NCBI GenBank assembly: GCA_905221605.1
Contig: CAJNDS010002289.1
Location: 411,477-475,476 of the forward strand
Reading direction: 5' to 3'
DNA from: Symbiodinium natans
Lineage: Eukaryota > Sar > Dinophyceae > Suessiales > Symbiodiniaceae
Length of the DNA: 64,000 nucleotides
Below, one piece after another: positions 43,601 to 53,186 of this stretch (within the stretch, counting starts at the first letter, position 1; each line of letters begins with the position of its first letter). Under the pieces are notes generated by a model. It was not told where the DNA came from. It saw only the letters and a program-made list of their open reading frames with translations, and did no database searches. Position numbers and translations under genes: made by a program.

Positions 43601-44755
43601 CAGAGGGTAACGGTACTGGACGCCATGGGCTTTGAAGCATGGAGGGCTCTAGCGGTTACGGTTTAGGTTCAGGGTTTAGGTGTCGGGGTTTAGGGTTTAG
43701 GGTTTAGGTTTAATTAGGGTTTAGGGGTTTAGGGTTTAGGGTTTTGCGGTTCAGGGTTTAGGGGGTTGGAGTTTTCGGTTGAGAGTCTAGGGCGTGCAGC
43801 CGCTCAACGAATGAAGGTGCTCGCCAAGCGTGGTGTGGTGGTCGCAAATGCGGCCGGCGCAAATGCCATCGCCGTCGCCGAGTCAGGCTCTTATTCCGCC
43901 CACCAGCCCGTTAGGGTTTTAGGGGCTTTGGGTTTCAGGGCTAGGGGAGCTTAGGGCCCTAAACCCGAAACCCTAAACCTTCAACCCTGGTTTAAGGTGT
44001 TGCTGCCTCAGACCCCCTTGGCCCCAAACCAACCCCTGAACTCCTAAACCTTCTAAGCCCGGAGCCAGTGACTTCAAAGCCCCACAAAATGGCAGGACCC
44101 CATCTATCATCTCCAAACCCAAGGAAGGTTAGGCAGGGGCGTCGGCGGGGTGGGGGGATTGCTACAGTTTTTTGTCTAAGCCCTCAACCCTAAACCCTAA
44201 ACCCTAAAATCTAAACCCTCAACCCTAAACCCGGCGGAAGACGCGAGGGATTTCGGGTTCAGGGCCTGGGGCCAAAGGGCTGGGAGTCCCTCGCGGGCCC
44301 TAGACCATAGCTGACAACCCCAGGGTCGGTGTAGGGTTTAGGGTTCAGGGTTTGAGGTTGGTTTAGGGTTTAGGGCTTCTAGGCCTCAATCCCGAAACCC
44401 CTACAGAGGCAGGGTTCAGGGGGGGGGGGGGGGGAAGCTTCAAGAGCCTTGGGGAGTAGTGAGGGGGGAGTCTTAGGGAAGCTTCGGTTGCAAATACTCC
44501 CTGAAGGACCCGACTTTCTGTGGATCCGGCGAACCCTGAACCAACCAGGGCTAGCCTCATAGGTTCTAAAGTTGGGGTTCGGGTTTAGGGTTCAGGGTGT
44601 AGGGTTTAGGGTTGGGTTAGGGCTGAATTATGGTATAGAGGGTTAGGGGCGGCCTAACACCCTAGCCACAAACCACAAGCCACAATCACAACCCAAAGTG
44701 ACCACCGCCGGGGATATGTACCATGCGGAAGCCCAACCACATCGCTCCGCTTCAG
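43601..44755 (+). CDS. Exon group H, unknown protein
   Basis: Exon 43601-43654 reads QRVTVLDAMGFEAWRALA with a GTTACG donor. Exon 43800-43909 reads AQRMKVLAKRGVVVANAAGA, then NAIAVAESGSYSAHQP, with a GTTAGGG donor. A weaker candidate at 44699-44755 reads TTAGDMYHAEAQPHRSA. The first two do not agree in phase, so a small exon may be missing. The alanine- and glycine-rich hydrophobic segment of the second exon is notable, but no family is recognised. Confidence 0.42.
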
Positions 44756-44954
44756 GGCTTCAGTTTTTAGGGTTTGGGGTTCAGGGTTGAGGGTTTAGGG
44801 TTGTGTTTCTGGTGTCCTTTTTGAATCCTGCTATCTTTGTTCTTTCGGTTTCGGGTTCGGGGGGGCTGTAGGGTTTGAGGCTTTGGGGTTGAGGGTCGGG
44901 GGGTCCAGAGCGACTTGTAAGCTCCAAATCTAAACTGGAGAGCCCCAAGTCCAG

Positions 44955-45113
44955 ACCCTACGAACCCTAAACCCCAAATCCTAAACCCTAAACCTCAAAT
45001 CCCAAGCCCTAAACCCTAAACCCTAAACCCTAAACCCTAAACCCTAAACCCTACTGTAAACCCTAAGCCCTAAACCCTAAACCCTTGACCCTAAACCCTA
45101 AACCCTAACCCCG
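44955..45113. repeat. Telomere-like array CCCTAAA
   Basis: About 18 units with variants, ending about 25 bp before the ATG exon at 45139. Confidence 0.9.
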
Positions 45114-45138
45114 CTCGAATCTCGGGCCGAGGCTGACC

Positions 45139-48100
45139 ATGGCCCATTTGCTGAACTTAGATCGGCGGGTGACCGACCAGGTGGGCCCCTGTGTACTCCT
45201 GGTAGCCCACTGGTACCCTCTTATGCGGATTAGGGTTTAGGGTTTAGGGTTTATAGGGTTTATAGGGTTTAGGGTTTAGGGTTTAGGGCTTTAGGGCTTA
45301 GGGCTTAGGGTTTACTGTTTCGGGTTTGACTTGGCGGCCAGGTGATAGCCTTTTTTCCCTTCTCTTGGTGCCGGGTCCTCTTATAAAGTAACCAGCCCCA
45401 ACAAAAGGGTGCCCTTATTATAATATGGTGGTTTGCGAAAATAAGGGATCCTTGATATAGTCCCCCCAAGTAGTATAGGATTCCCTTACAATGAGGATCC
45501 CAATAAGGTACAGTACCCTAGTTTCGGAAACCCCCATATGGTTACCGGGCTACCCAGAACCTTTGTGCCGTAAGCCCTAAAACCCACCCTCAACCCTTGC
45601 TGAGCTGCCACGTCGCTTTTGGCCAAGAAACCCCATGTGGGGTTTAGGGTTTAGGGTTTAGGGTTTAGGGTTTAGGGTTTAGGGTTTAGGAAAATTGGGG
45701 ATGCTTGGGGTATCCTAACAGGAGTACAGCGCAGTCTAGGTCTGATCCTAGGACATAAGAGGGCTTCAGAGCTTCAGCTTAGCGTTTCGGGCTGAGGTTT
45801 CAGGGTGTAGGGTAAACTTAAAACCCTCATAGCCCTGTAAAACAACCACAAGCCCTCTAAACCCGACAACCTCCCATGTCTCATGGTGCAAGATTTTTTG
45901 GAGCTGCGAGGGTCGGCTTGCCTGTTCATGGGTGGGGGCGGGGGTAAAGAAACCCCTATATAGCCCCTCTATGTATCTTATATCGCCCCCATTTTCCGAA
46001 AGGAGCCCCTGGATAACCCCTAAGGTCCCTATAAGGTCCCTCACAAGGGTCCCTCCTTTAGTCCCTTGACCTAAACCCTTTGTGGCAGCCGTTGTTTTGC
46101 CCAGACACTGTGGTAGCCTGAGCGGCAGCCTCAGCTTGCCTGAGCTTTTCTTAATTTACGACGGCATGTCGCCTTTTCCGCCCGTGTGCATGGTCGAGAC
46201 GGCTCCAACCATCAAGGAGTGGTCAAGTTTCCTTACAGCCAGGGCTCAGGGAACTTAGTCAGTAGGCTGCAAGCCAGGTTATACTCATCGCATGTGAACT
46301 TAGGGTACTTCTCACCGTATTGATAGCGTCCGCAGCATACCCTAAGCCCTAAACCCTAAACCCTAAACTCTAAACCCTACTAAGTTCACTGATTCTTCAA
46401 GTAGGGATTCGGGCTTTAAGGCTTAGGGTGCCAAACGACCTCGAAGCCTTCGCAGACATAGACGGGGGTCGATGCACCCGTCTCTGATTTGCAAGAGTGC
46501 TAGACATGGTGAAGCAATTTAGGGGACCCTAAACCCTAAACCCTATAAACCCTAAACCCTGAACCCTAAACCCCTAAACCCTAAAACCCCTAAACCCTAA
46601 AGTAGGGAAGGAGGGAATGAGGCACCCACCTTATATAATCCCTCAAAAAGTATGTTTTGGGGGATAAAAGAGGTTTAGCGCGTCTTGTCAACCTTGCAAC
46701 AGGACCTATGTGGCAGCTGCTTGATAAAAGGTCTTTCGGCATTCCTTGTCTGTTGGAGATTTCATCACATGTCTGATCGTCATGTTTACAAACCAACATC
46801 ACCACTACTAAAATAAAGTGTATATATATATATATATATCGATATATTTTCTTTCCGTGGCAACAGCTCAAACAAAGCAACTAAGCGCTCGCGCTCGCGC
46901 GCTCGCGCGCGCGCCTGCTTTGCATGCACTTCGTGTCGGCGCGAACTACTGCAGCGTCATAGGAGAAGCTAGAGCCCCTAAGCCCGAATGGTTCACCTCC
47001 AAAACTCTGACTTCCCTGAGCCCTTAAACTAAGGGATTGGATAGGTCACCAGATAGAATCCTATTCTGTTAATAAAAGGTTGACCCTTTTTTGGCTAGGG
47101 TATTCAGGCCCAAAGTAAACCTCTAAACCCTAAACTGGAAAATCTAAACCCCAAACCCCAAACCCTAAACCCTAAACCCTAAACCGGAGGACTCAGCCAG
47201 GGACAGCCTCAGCCTCTCGCTGGTAAAGGGAGAGGAGGCGCTGGAACCTTGTGTGGGCGGCAGAGACGCAACGAGCAGGGGTTTAGGGTTTAGGGTTTAG
47301 GGTTTAGGGTTTAGGGTTTAGGGTTTAGGGTTTAGGGTTTAGGGTTTAGGGTTTAGGGTTTCGGCTTCAAAGGACTTTTTGCCTCAAGAGCCCAAAACCT
47401 ACTTTTTGTTTACTAGGTCGCTTATAAGAATCCTATAAGGGTGTTATAGTAAGAGCCTACTACCAACAATAGGTTTTGAGCCCTTCAGGCAGGGTTCGTT
47501 TAGGCTTCAAAGGAGTTTTAGGGGCGTTAGTACGAAGTGTTGAGTTCAGGGCTTGCGGCTTGGGATTTGGTTTGGGAAGGGCTCAGGTGTTGGGTTTTCG
47601 GATTTATAGGGTTGAGGTATTTTTGTTTCTGGGTGTCGGGGGGCTTCGGGTTTACCCTGAAAAGCCCGCTTTAAACGGGCGCCCTTTTTATTCTAGGTTA
47701 CTCCCCAAACCCTGAATCCTAAACCCTATACTCTTGGGGATTGGTTTCCTGGGGCTGCCTTCGCTCATCGGTTTTTGGGGCGAGAACACCCACCCATTCA
47801 GAGGGGTTTGGGTTTGGTTGTTGGTTAGAAACCCTAAACCCTAAACCCTAAACCCTTGGTTATGGCATCCTTTGCCACCCCATCCAAAATGCAGCATCAG
47901 GTCCCGTCACTTGTACCCTAAACCCTAAACCCTAAACCTAGACCCTAGTTCCGTAAAGCCTAAACCGCCCTAAAGCCATGTCACTTCGGGCCTGGAACCT
48001 TGTGGAGGGACGGCACCCCCTTCTTCCCAACTCTGAAAAGGCCTTTTCCTGTAGGCTCAAAGGGCCCACAAAATAAGAGTCCTTGGAGCCTTAGGGTTCA

Positions 48101-49870
48101 TGTCGACCCCAACAGGGCTCTGTGTTTGGGATTCAGTTCTGCTTTTCAGATCATTGTCCGAATCCCGTACGCGGATACTGCGCTCCCGAATTGATCCCGA
48201 GCCCGGAAACCCTAAACCTCCGTGCTTTTGGCTGGCTTAGCGAGTCGAAAACCAGGTTTCTGACGTAGTTGCGAGCGCTGCAGCTGAGGAGCCGTTTGGC
48301 AAGCGCCGGATGCGACACAGAAACCGTCTCCCGTCTGCTCGTGCTGCTTTCGTGGGTATTTTGTAGGCCCATCGGAACATGTTTTGGTTTGCTCCCTGAG
48401 CAATTGGACGTTGAGAGGATCCTCGTTTGGGAGTGATTGTTCAGAGGGTTCATAAAGGCCAACCTAGATCACCAGCGCCGCCAAGAAATTGGGAGGAACT
48501 CGGATCAGGATTCGGGCTTCAGGATTCAGGGCAACACACGACCCAAGATGTTTCACAAGGGGACCCTTTTTAAGTTTGAGTGGGAGTGTTGGTGCGTTTT
48601 TGGGGCGTACCCGAATTCGGGTAGTTTGGAGCATACTTATCATGGACTGGGTATTAGAGCCCGCATAGTCCCTGCAAAAGGTTCTGGACAGAAGGTACCA
48701 AAATCCTAATTCCCTGTATTCAGAACCCTAAGCCCTCAGCCCATTCTATTCACAAGAGCCCCCTACATACCAGCACTCCGTCATCCCCAAGTGACCCCCA
48801 AGGCGTGTGTTTCTTAGGGTAGTTTCATGGGCCCTCAGTATGGTCGCTAACCTCCTTTAAAGGGCTCTGATGCAAGGGCCCTTCATGTGCATAGGGTACG
48901 TAGCGCTTTTAAGGGCCCATGCTAAGGGACCATGTAACTGCCCTGAGAGTGTTCAATGTGTGTATTAAACCTTCTGTTTAGCCCTGACAAGTTTCTACGA
49001 CAATGAAGGTTTTGGCCCGCCCCGCAGACATAACCACAACGCCTGGACAGCTGTCGCAGTAGCCCGTAGGCCTCCAACCCTGAACCTTGAACCCCAAACC
49101 CTAAACCCGAAACCCGAAACCAGGTTTTTGGGTAGGGCCTTGAGAGTGGAAGCAGGCGCATTGGGCTGCTTGGGGGTCAAAAGGGTCAAGGGCTCAGTGT
49201 TTTGTTCTCAACGGGGTTCGGTTTAGGGTTTAGGGGGTTTAGGGGGTTTAGGGGGTTTAGGGGGTTTAGGGGGTTTAGGGGGTTTAGGGGGTTTAGGGGG
49301 TTTAGGGGGTTTAGGGGGGTTTAGGGGGTTTAGGGGGTTTAGGGGTTTTACGGGGTTTAGGGGGTTTAGGGGGTTTAGGGGGTTTAGTGGGTTTAGGGGG
49401 TTTAGGGGGTTTAGGGGGTGTAGGGGTTTAGGGGTTTAGGGGTTTAGGGGTTTAGGGGTTAGGGGGTTTAGGGGGTTTAGGGGGTTTAGGGGGTTTAGGG
49501 GGTTTAGGGGGTTTAGGGGGTTTAGGGGGTTTAGGGGGTTTAGGGGGTTTAGGGTTTAGGGCTTTAAGATGTTATGAGGGTTAAGGATTGTGTAAAGGTT
49601 TGAGCTGAGGGTCTATCAGGGTTACGGGTTCATCAGCTTCACAAGTTGCATGGTCCCTTCGAATGTCGATTTCTGATGGCTGGAAGGGTGTAGACAGCAT
49701 GTTGCTATTCGGGCCAGTGGCTCCAGGAATCTTAGGGTTTGAGGTTGGGGGTTGAGGTTTAGGGCTTAGGGCTTCGGGCTTAGGGTTCAGGGCTTAGGGT
49801 TTAGGGTTGAGGGTTCGGGTTCAGGGTTGTCCAAGAGCTTCTGCAAAGAGGAGCTGCCGCCCATTTGCGC
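45139..49870 (+). CDS. Exon group I, possible gene start and following exons
   Basis: 45139-45180 starts with ATG in an ACCATGG context (MAHLLNLDRRVTDQ) and ends at GTGGGC; it could be a first exon. Further exons: 46089-46226 (SLPELFLIYDGMSPFPPVCM, then VETAPTIKEWS), 47197-47280 (RDSLSLSLVKGEEALEPCVG; GTTTAGGG donor), 48269-48355 (EEPFGKRRMRHRNRLPSARA), 48459 to about 48510 and 49836 to about 49870 (SFCKEELPPICA). 47197 to 48269 to 48459 (frame PRSPAPPRNWEELG) are in phase. The family is not recognised. Confidence 0.42.
45945..46075. mobile_element. Element family 8 copy
   Basis: CCCCTATATAGCCCCTCTAT ... AAGGGTCCCTCCTTTAGTCC. Confidence 0.55.
47281..47361. repeat. Telomere-like array TTTAGGG starting at a splice donor
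   Basis: Eleven perfect units beginning with the GT of the donor after exon 47197-47280. Confidence 0.95.
47650..47705. mobile_element. MITE family 2 partial copy
   Basis: Only the right part (AACGGGCGCCCTTTTTATTC then TAGGTTACTCC) is kept. A similar worn fragment lies at about 33044-33110. Confidence 0.55.
48805..48957. mobile_element. Inverted-repeat element (family 12)
   Basis: It starts AGTTTCATGGGCCCTCAGTA and ends CCATGTAACTGCCCTGAGAG, in the opposite orientation to 15172-15320. Confidence 0.55.
49219..49560. repeat. Variant array TTTAGGGGG
   Basis: About 35 units of a 9-bp TTTAGGGGG repeat with 8-bp and 10-bp variants; the longest array in the window. Confidence 0.95.
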
Positions 49871-50072
49871 TCAACCCGAAACCCTACACCCTAAACCCCA
49901 AACCCCAAACCCTAAACCCCAAACCCCAAACCCCAAACCCTAAACCCTAAACCCCAAATCCTAAACCAAGGCTGAGAAGTGTCAGCCATGCCGAGCCTGG
50001 GAATGCGTTTAAATTATGTTCTTTTTTTGACGGATCCTTCTTTTGAGGGTGCCACACTCTCTCTCTCTCTAT

Positions 50073-50151
50073 ATATATATATATATGTTTATATATATAT
50101 ATGTATATATATATATGTGTATATATATATATGTATATATATATGTGTGGT
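50073..50151. repeat. TA/TATATG microsatellite
   Basis: Alternating TA with regular TG steps (TATATATATATG). Shorter TA tracts occur at 46818-46840, 50221-50242, 50985-51003 and 53063-53084. Confidence 0.9.
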
Positions 50152-50316
50152 ACCCCCAAAAAAAACCTACCGTTTCATACCCTTTTCTATGTCGAGACGT
50201 GTTTACGATATTCGAAGCCGGATATATATATATATATATATGGATATATATCTATAGATATACATAAAATACGAAATAGTAAATACTTAAAGACTCCGAA
50301 AAAAATCTGCAGGGCG

Positions 50317-50650
50317 AGGAGTTTTAAAACTCCTCTTGTGGCTAAGCAAGGAGTTTTAAAACTCCTGGCCCCGAAGATTGAAGATTGAAGATTCCCCGGA
50401 ACTCTTTCCAGGAATCTTCAATCCTCAATCTGCGGTGGCAGGAGTTTTAAAACTCCTCTCGAGGCTAAGCAAGGAGTTTTAAAACTCTTGGCCCCGAAGA
50501 TTGAAGACTGAAGATTCCTGGAAAGAGTTCCGGGGAATCTTCAATCTTCAATCTTCAGTGGCAGGAGTTTTAAAACTCCTCTCGTGGCTAAGCAAGGAGT
50601 TTTAAAACTCTTGGCCCCGAAGATTGAATACTGAAGATTCCTGGAAAGAG
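50317..50650. repeat. Palindrome array, 123-bp period
   Basis: AGGAGTTTTAAAACTCCT or a one-end variant occurs at 50317, 50349, 50440, 50472, 50563 and 50595. Pairs repeat every 123 bp. Between pairs, GAAGATTGAAGATTCC and GGAATCTTCAATC arms form a second hairpin, around CCCGGAACTCTTTCC or its inverse. Confidence 0.9.
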
Positions 50651-51654
50651 TTGGATAAGGATTGCGTCAGTGCGTCGCAACTGTGGAAGCACTTGTGCTT
50701 AGGCAGGTACACTTCTTCGTTTGTCGTGTATACCATGACCATGTATATCTTATGCTTGGGCAATTACACTTATTCGTTCGTCAGGTGTATCGTGACCATA
50801 TTTATGCAATCACATACGCGATTATGCGAATTGCTGAATGAATTCGCATGATTGTGTATGTGAATACTATTTTAACTACAGTGTAGACGGCTGGCATAGC
50901 CATATACACAGCTTACAAATTTTACAGAAGGAGGGGGGGGGGAATATGTGCATATATAATATAATATGCATGTCTATCTATATACCATATATATATATAT
51001 ATATGGCTATGCCCATATCTACATCACCCTGATATTATTTTCAATTTGAAAGCCATTGAATATGCAAATTTGCCATATTCCTTAGTTCATTGTATGTACT
51101 CCTTTTATATACCGCATAAAAAAATCCTATATAGATATGTACTCGGCTTATATTTGAGCTTCACAGTGCTTACATGTTTTTATAGGGGTGGATATACATG
51201 GGAGTACATACATAAGCACATCAGTCCCATAGCGTAAGCATCTAACCCTATACCCAAAACCCTATACATCCTACTACTTTACGAACAGTCACGCATGGGT
51301 GCGTGCTCTAAAGAGGACAATAGCCACGCACTCACACGCTCACACCTTGGAATGAAGGTGCGCGGCCCAGATGCATTGGCAATCAACTCTGCTCGGCTGC
51401 ACTGGATTGGCCCTGTTTGGCTTAAGCGCCTATCCCTATACATAAGCTTTTGGGAAAAACACAACATCACCATATGGTGTTGTTTTTGTATGCATTCGGA
51501 TGCCTAAACATTACATCATGAACCTTGAACCATAAACTGGCATAAACCCTAAACCCTAAATCCTAAACCCCCACAACCCTGAACCCCAACTGACAATAGG
51601 ACTTGTAGGCGTTAAGGGAAGCTCCAAGACTGCAGAAAGTGTAGGCACTAGGTT

Positions 51655-52785
51655 TTGATACCAGCGCATGCAATGGCTTTGCTGCCTGGAAGAGTGAAGA
51701 GAGCAGTGCTAAACGCTTCTTCGTCTTCGAGACCCCTGCCGGCCGGACGTTTGTTACAATCACACACTCCCGCGGTTGTGCCGAAAGCTGGTGTGCAAGC
51801 AGTGCGGGTTCCTACTGTCGTGCCACCACCTGCAGTCCGAAGGCCCGTCAGTGTGCGACCAGTAGGGGTTCCTACTGTCGTGCCACCACCTGCAGTCCGA
51901 AGGCCCGTCATCGTGCCACCACCTCCGGTCCGAAGGCTCGTCGTCGTGCCGCCGCCGCCTGGAGCGTCTGCTGGCAGACCAGATCGAAGTCGATCCCCAC
52001 GGCTACCTGCTACACAGTCCAAGTCTGCAGCAACGAGCAAGCCGAAAGCATTGCCGACTACCTCTTCCCCGCGTGTGCTACAAGTAAGAGAACCAGAGCA
52101 TCCACAGCCGACGACTTCTTCATCGCCCTCTCCCTCACTTGTGCTACAAGTTGGAGCGCCAGAGCATCCGCGGCCGACGACTTCTTCCTCGCCCTCTTCC
52201 TCACCAGTGCTACAAGTCGAAGAACCAGAGCCTCCTCAGCCGACGACTTCTCCTTCGCTGATGTTACGAGTCAAAGAGCCAGACCATCCTCCGCTACGAG
52301 ACTTGTCGTTGCTATCGGGGGGCAGTCGAAGCCGCGTGCCAAGTTCGAATCGTCCGACCACACAGATCGACCTCAAGGACTTTCCCAATCCAAATCGTGA
52401 CCGTAAGCTCTCACGACACATCGGCTACAATGTGCAGATCCAGCTTGAGTTGCTTCGCATGAAACGATTTCGTGCTGTGTTGGCGTATGCTGCGACTTGT
52501 GCATGGTCACACCGTGAAGTTAGGATGATTGCATTGTGTAGCGCAGGCAAGCACCGTAGCGTCGCCTTTATATGTCTCCTTACCAAGCTGTTCCACGTCA
52601 TAAACCCGGACATTGTAGTGAATGTCAAGCACCTCGCGGCCCCCAACTGGGCCCCTTGGACTTGCGAGGGCAAATGCCCTGTTTGTCTTGCTAACCGGAC
52701 TCCAGTAGAAATGCTAGACTTCTTGAACCGTGTCAAAAACAGCATGCCTTGCCAAGCAGCTGCGCCAGAGGTGACGCAGTACTGA
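51655..52785 (+). CDS. Single-exon protein with proline-rich N-terminus and RapZ C-terminal-like domain
   Basis: An uninterrupted frame of 376 codons ends in TGA. ATG at 51655 or, in-frame, 51673 could start it. Residues about 45-110 are proline-, valine- and arginine-rich with a near-exact 60-nt tandem repeat (VPTVVPPPAVRRPV twice). Residues about 140-220 carry three to four copies of a unit like LQVxEPEHPQPTTSSSP. The C-terminal part reads DLKDFPNPNRDRKLSRHIGY, then MIALCSAGKHRSVAFICLL. This fits the RapZ C-terminal domain, where LPNP, a tG-x-d segment and C-TGG-x-HRS occur in that order; the Cys-x5-Arg loop is intact. A CEGKCPVC knuckle follows. RapZ is a bacterial adaptor binding RNA and amino-sugar signals; the role here is unknown. 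There are no introns or telomere units inside, unlike its neighbours, so a retro-copied or acquired gene is possible. A short A-run lies 24-34 nt after the stop. Confidence 0.75.
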   Translation: MIPAHAMALLPGRVKRAVLNASSSSRPLPAGRLLQSHTPAVVPKAGVQAVRVPTVVPPPAVRRPVSVRPVGVPTVVPPPAVRRPVIVPPPPVRRLVVVPPPPGASAGRPDRSRSPRLPATQSKSAATSKPKALPTTSSPRVLQVREPEHPQPTTSSSPSPSLVLQVGAPEHPRPTTSSSPSSSPVLQVEEPEPPQPTTSPSLMLRVKEPDHPPLRDLSLLSGGSRSRVPSSNRPTTQIDLKDFPNPNRDRKLSRHIGYNVQIQLELLRMKRFRAVLAYAATCAWSHREVRMIALCSAGKHRSVAFICLLTKLFHVINPDIVVNVKHLAAPNWAPWTCEGKCPVCLANRTPVEMLDFLNRVKNSMPCQAAAPEVTQY

Positions 52786-53186
52786 GAACACTAGAGCAGA
52801 AGACGAAAAAAAAACTCTGGGCTTGAGAGTGTTTCTTAGTGTCTCAGGAGCTTGTAGTGCATGCTGCTTGTGGAGTTTGGGCATCGGGTTTCGGTTTGAG
52901 AGTTTCAGGTTTTTTTGTTTAAAGCTTTAGGGTATAAGGCTTGGGGTTTCGCGTTTGGAGTCTACAGCCTGCAGTACGCCCGGGGCCTCAGCAGTTACTG
53001 GTTCGACAGGGTTTTTCTGTGTCAACACATATAAATGGTAGGTTTTAGGGGGGGGGGGTAGCATATATATATATATATATATATGAATTAGGACCCCGTT
53101 TATTCTAAGGGTTCCGGGTTGAAACGGGGGCCTTACTTCAGAGAACTGCCCACATTGCACCGTTACCTATGTCTGCTAATCGCAAG
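52786..53186. other. Non-coding spacer downstream of the RapZ-like gene
   Basis: It holds an A-run at about 52807-52815, a G-run near 53049-53057 and a TA microsatellite at 53063-53084. No coding segment is supported. Confidence 0.4.

Larger units (their letters stand above)
49871..51654. other. AT-rich stretch with palindrome array and microsatellites
   Basis: It holds CCCTAAA/CCCCAAA repeats (49878-49965), TATATG microsatellites (about 50073-50151 and 50221-50250), a 123-bp-period palindrome array (50317 to about 50650), a degenerate duplication of about 55 bp (near 50702 and 50757) and another TA tract (50985-51003). Base composition is clearly lower in GC than in neighbouring DNA. No exon is supported; the 70-codon frame at 51295-51507 is open but featureless. 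Confidence 0.5.

Noticed and set aside
48151-48462. Minus-strand 103-codon ORF
   Set aside because: The + strand in the same place gives an exon (48269-48355) that joins in phase with its upstream neighbour; the minus frame is a shadow of GC-rich DNA.
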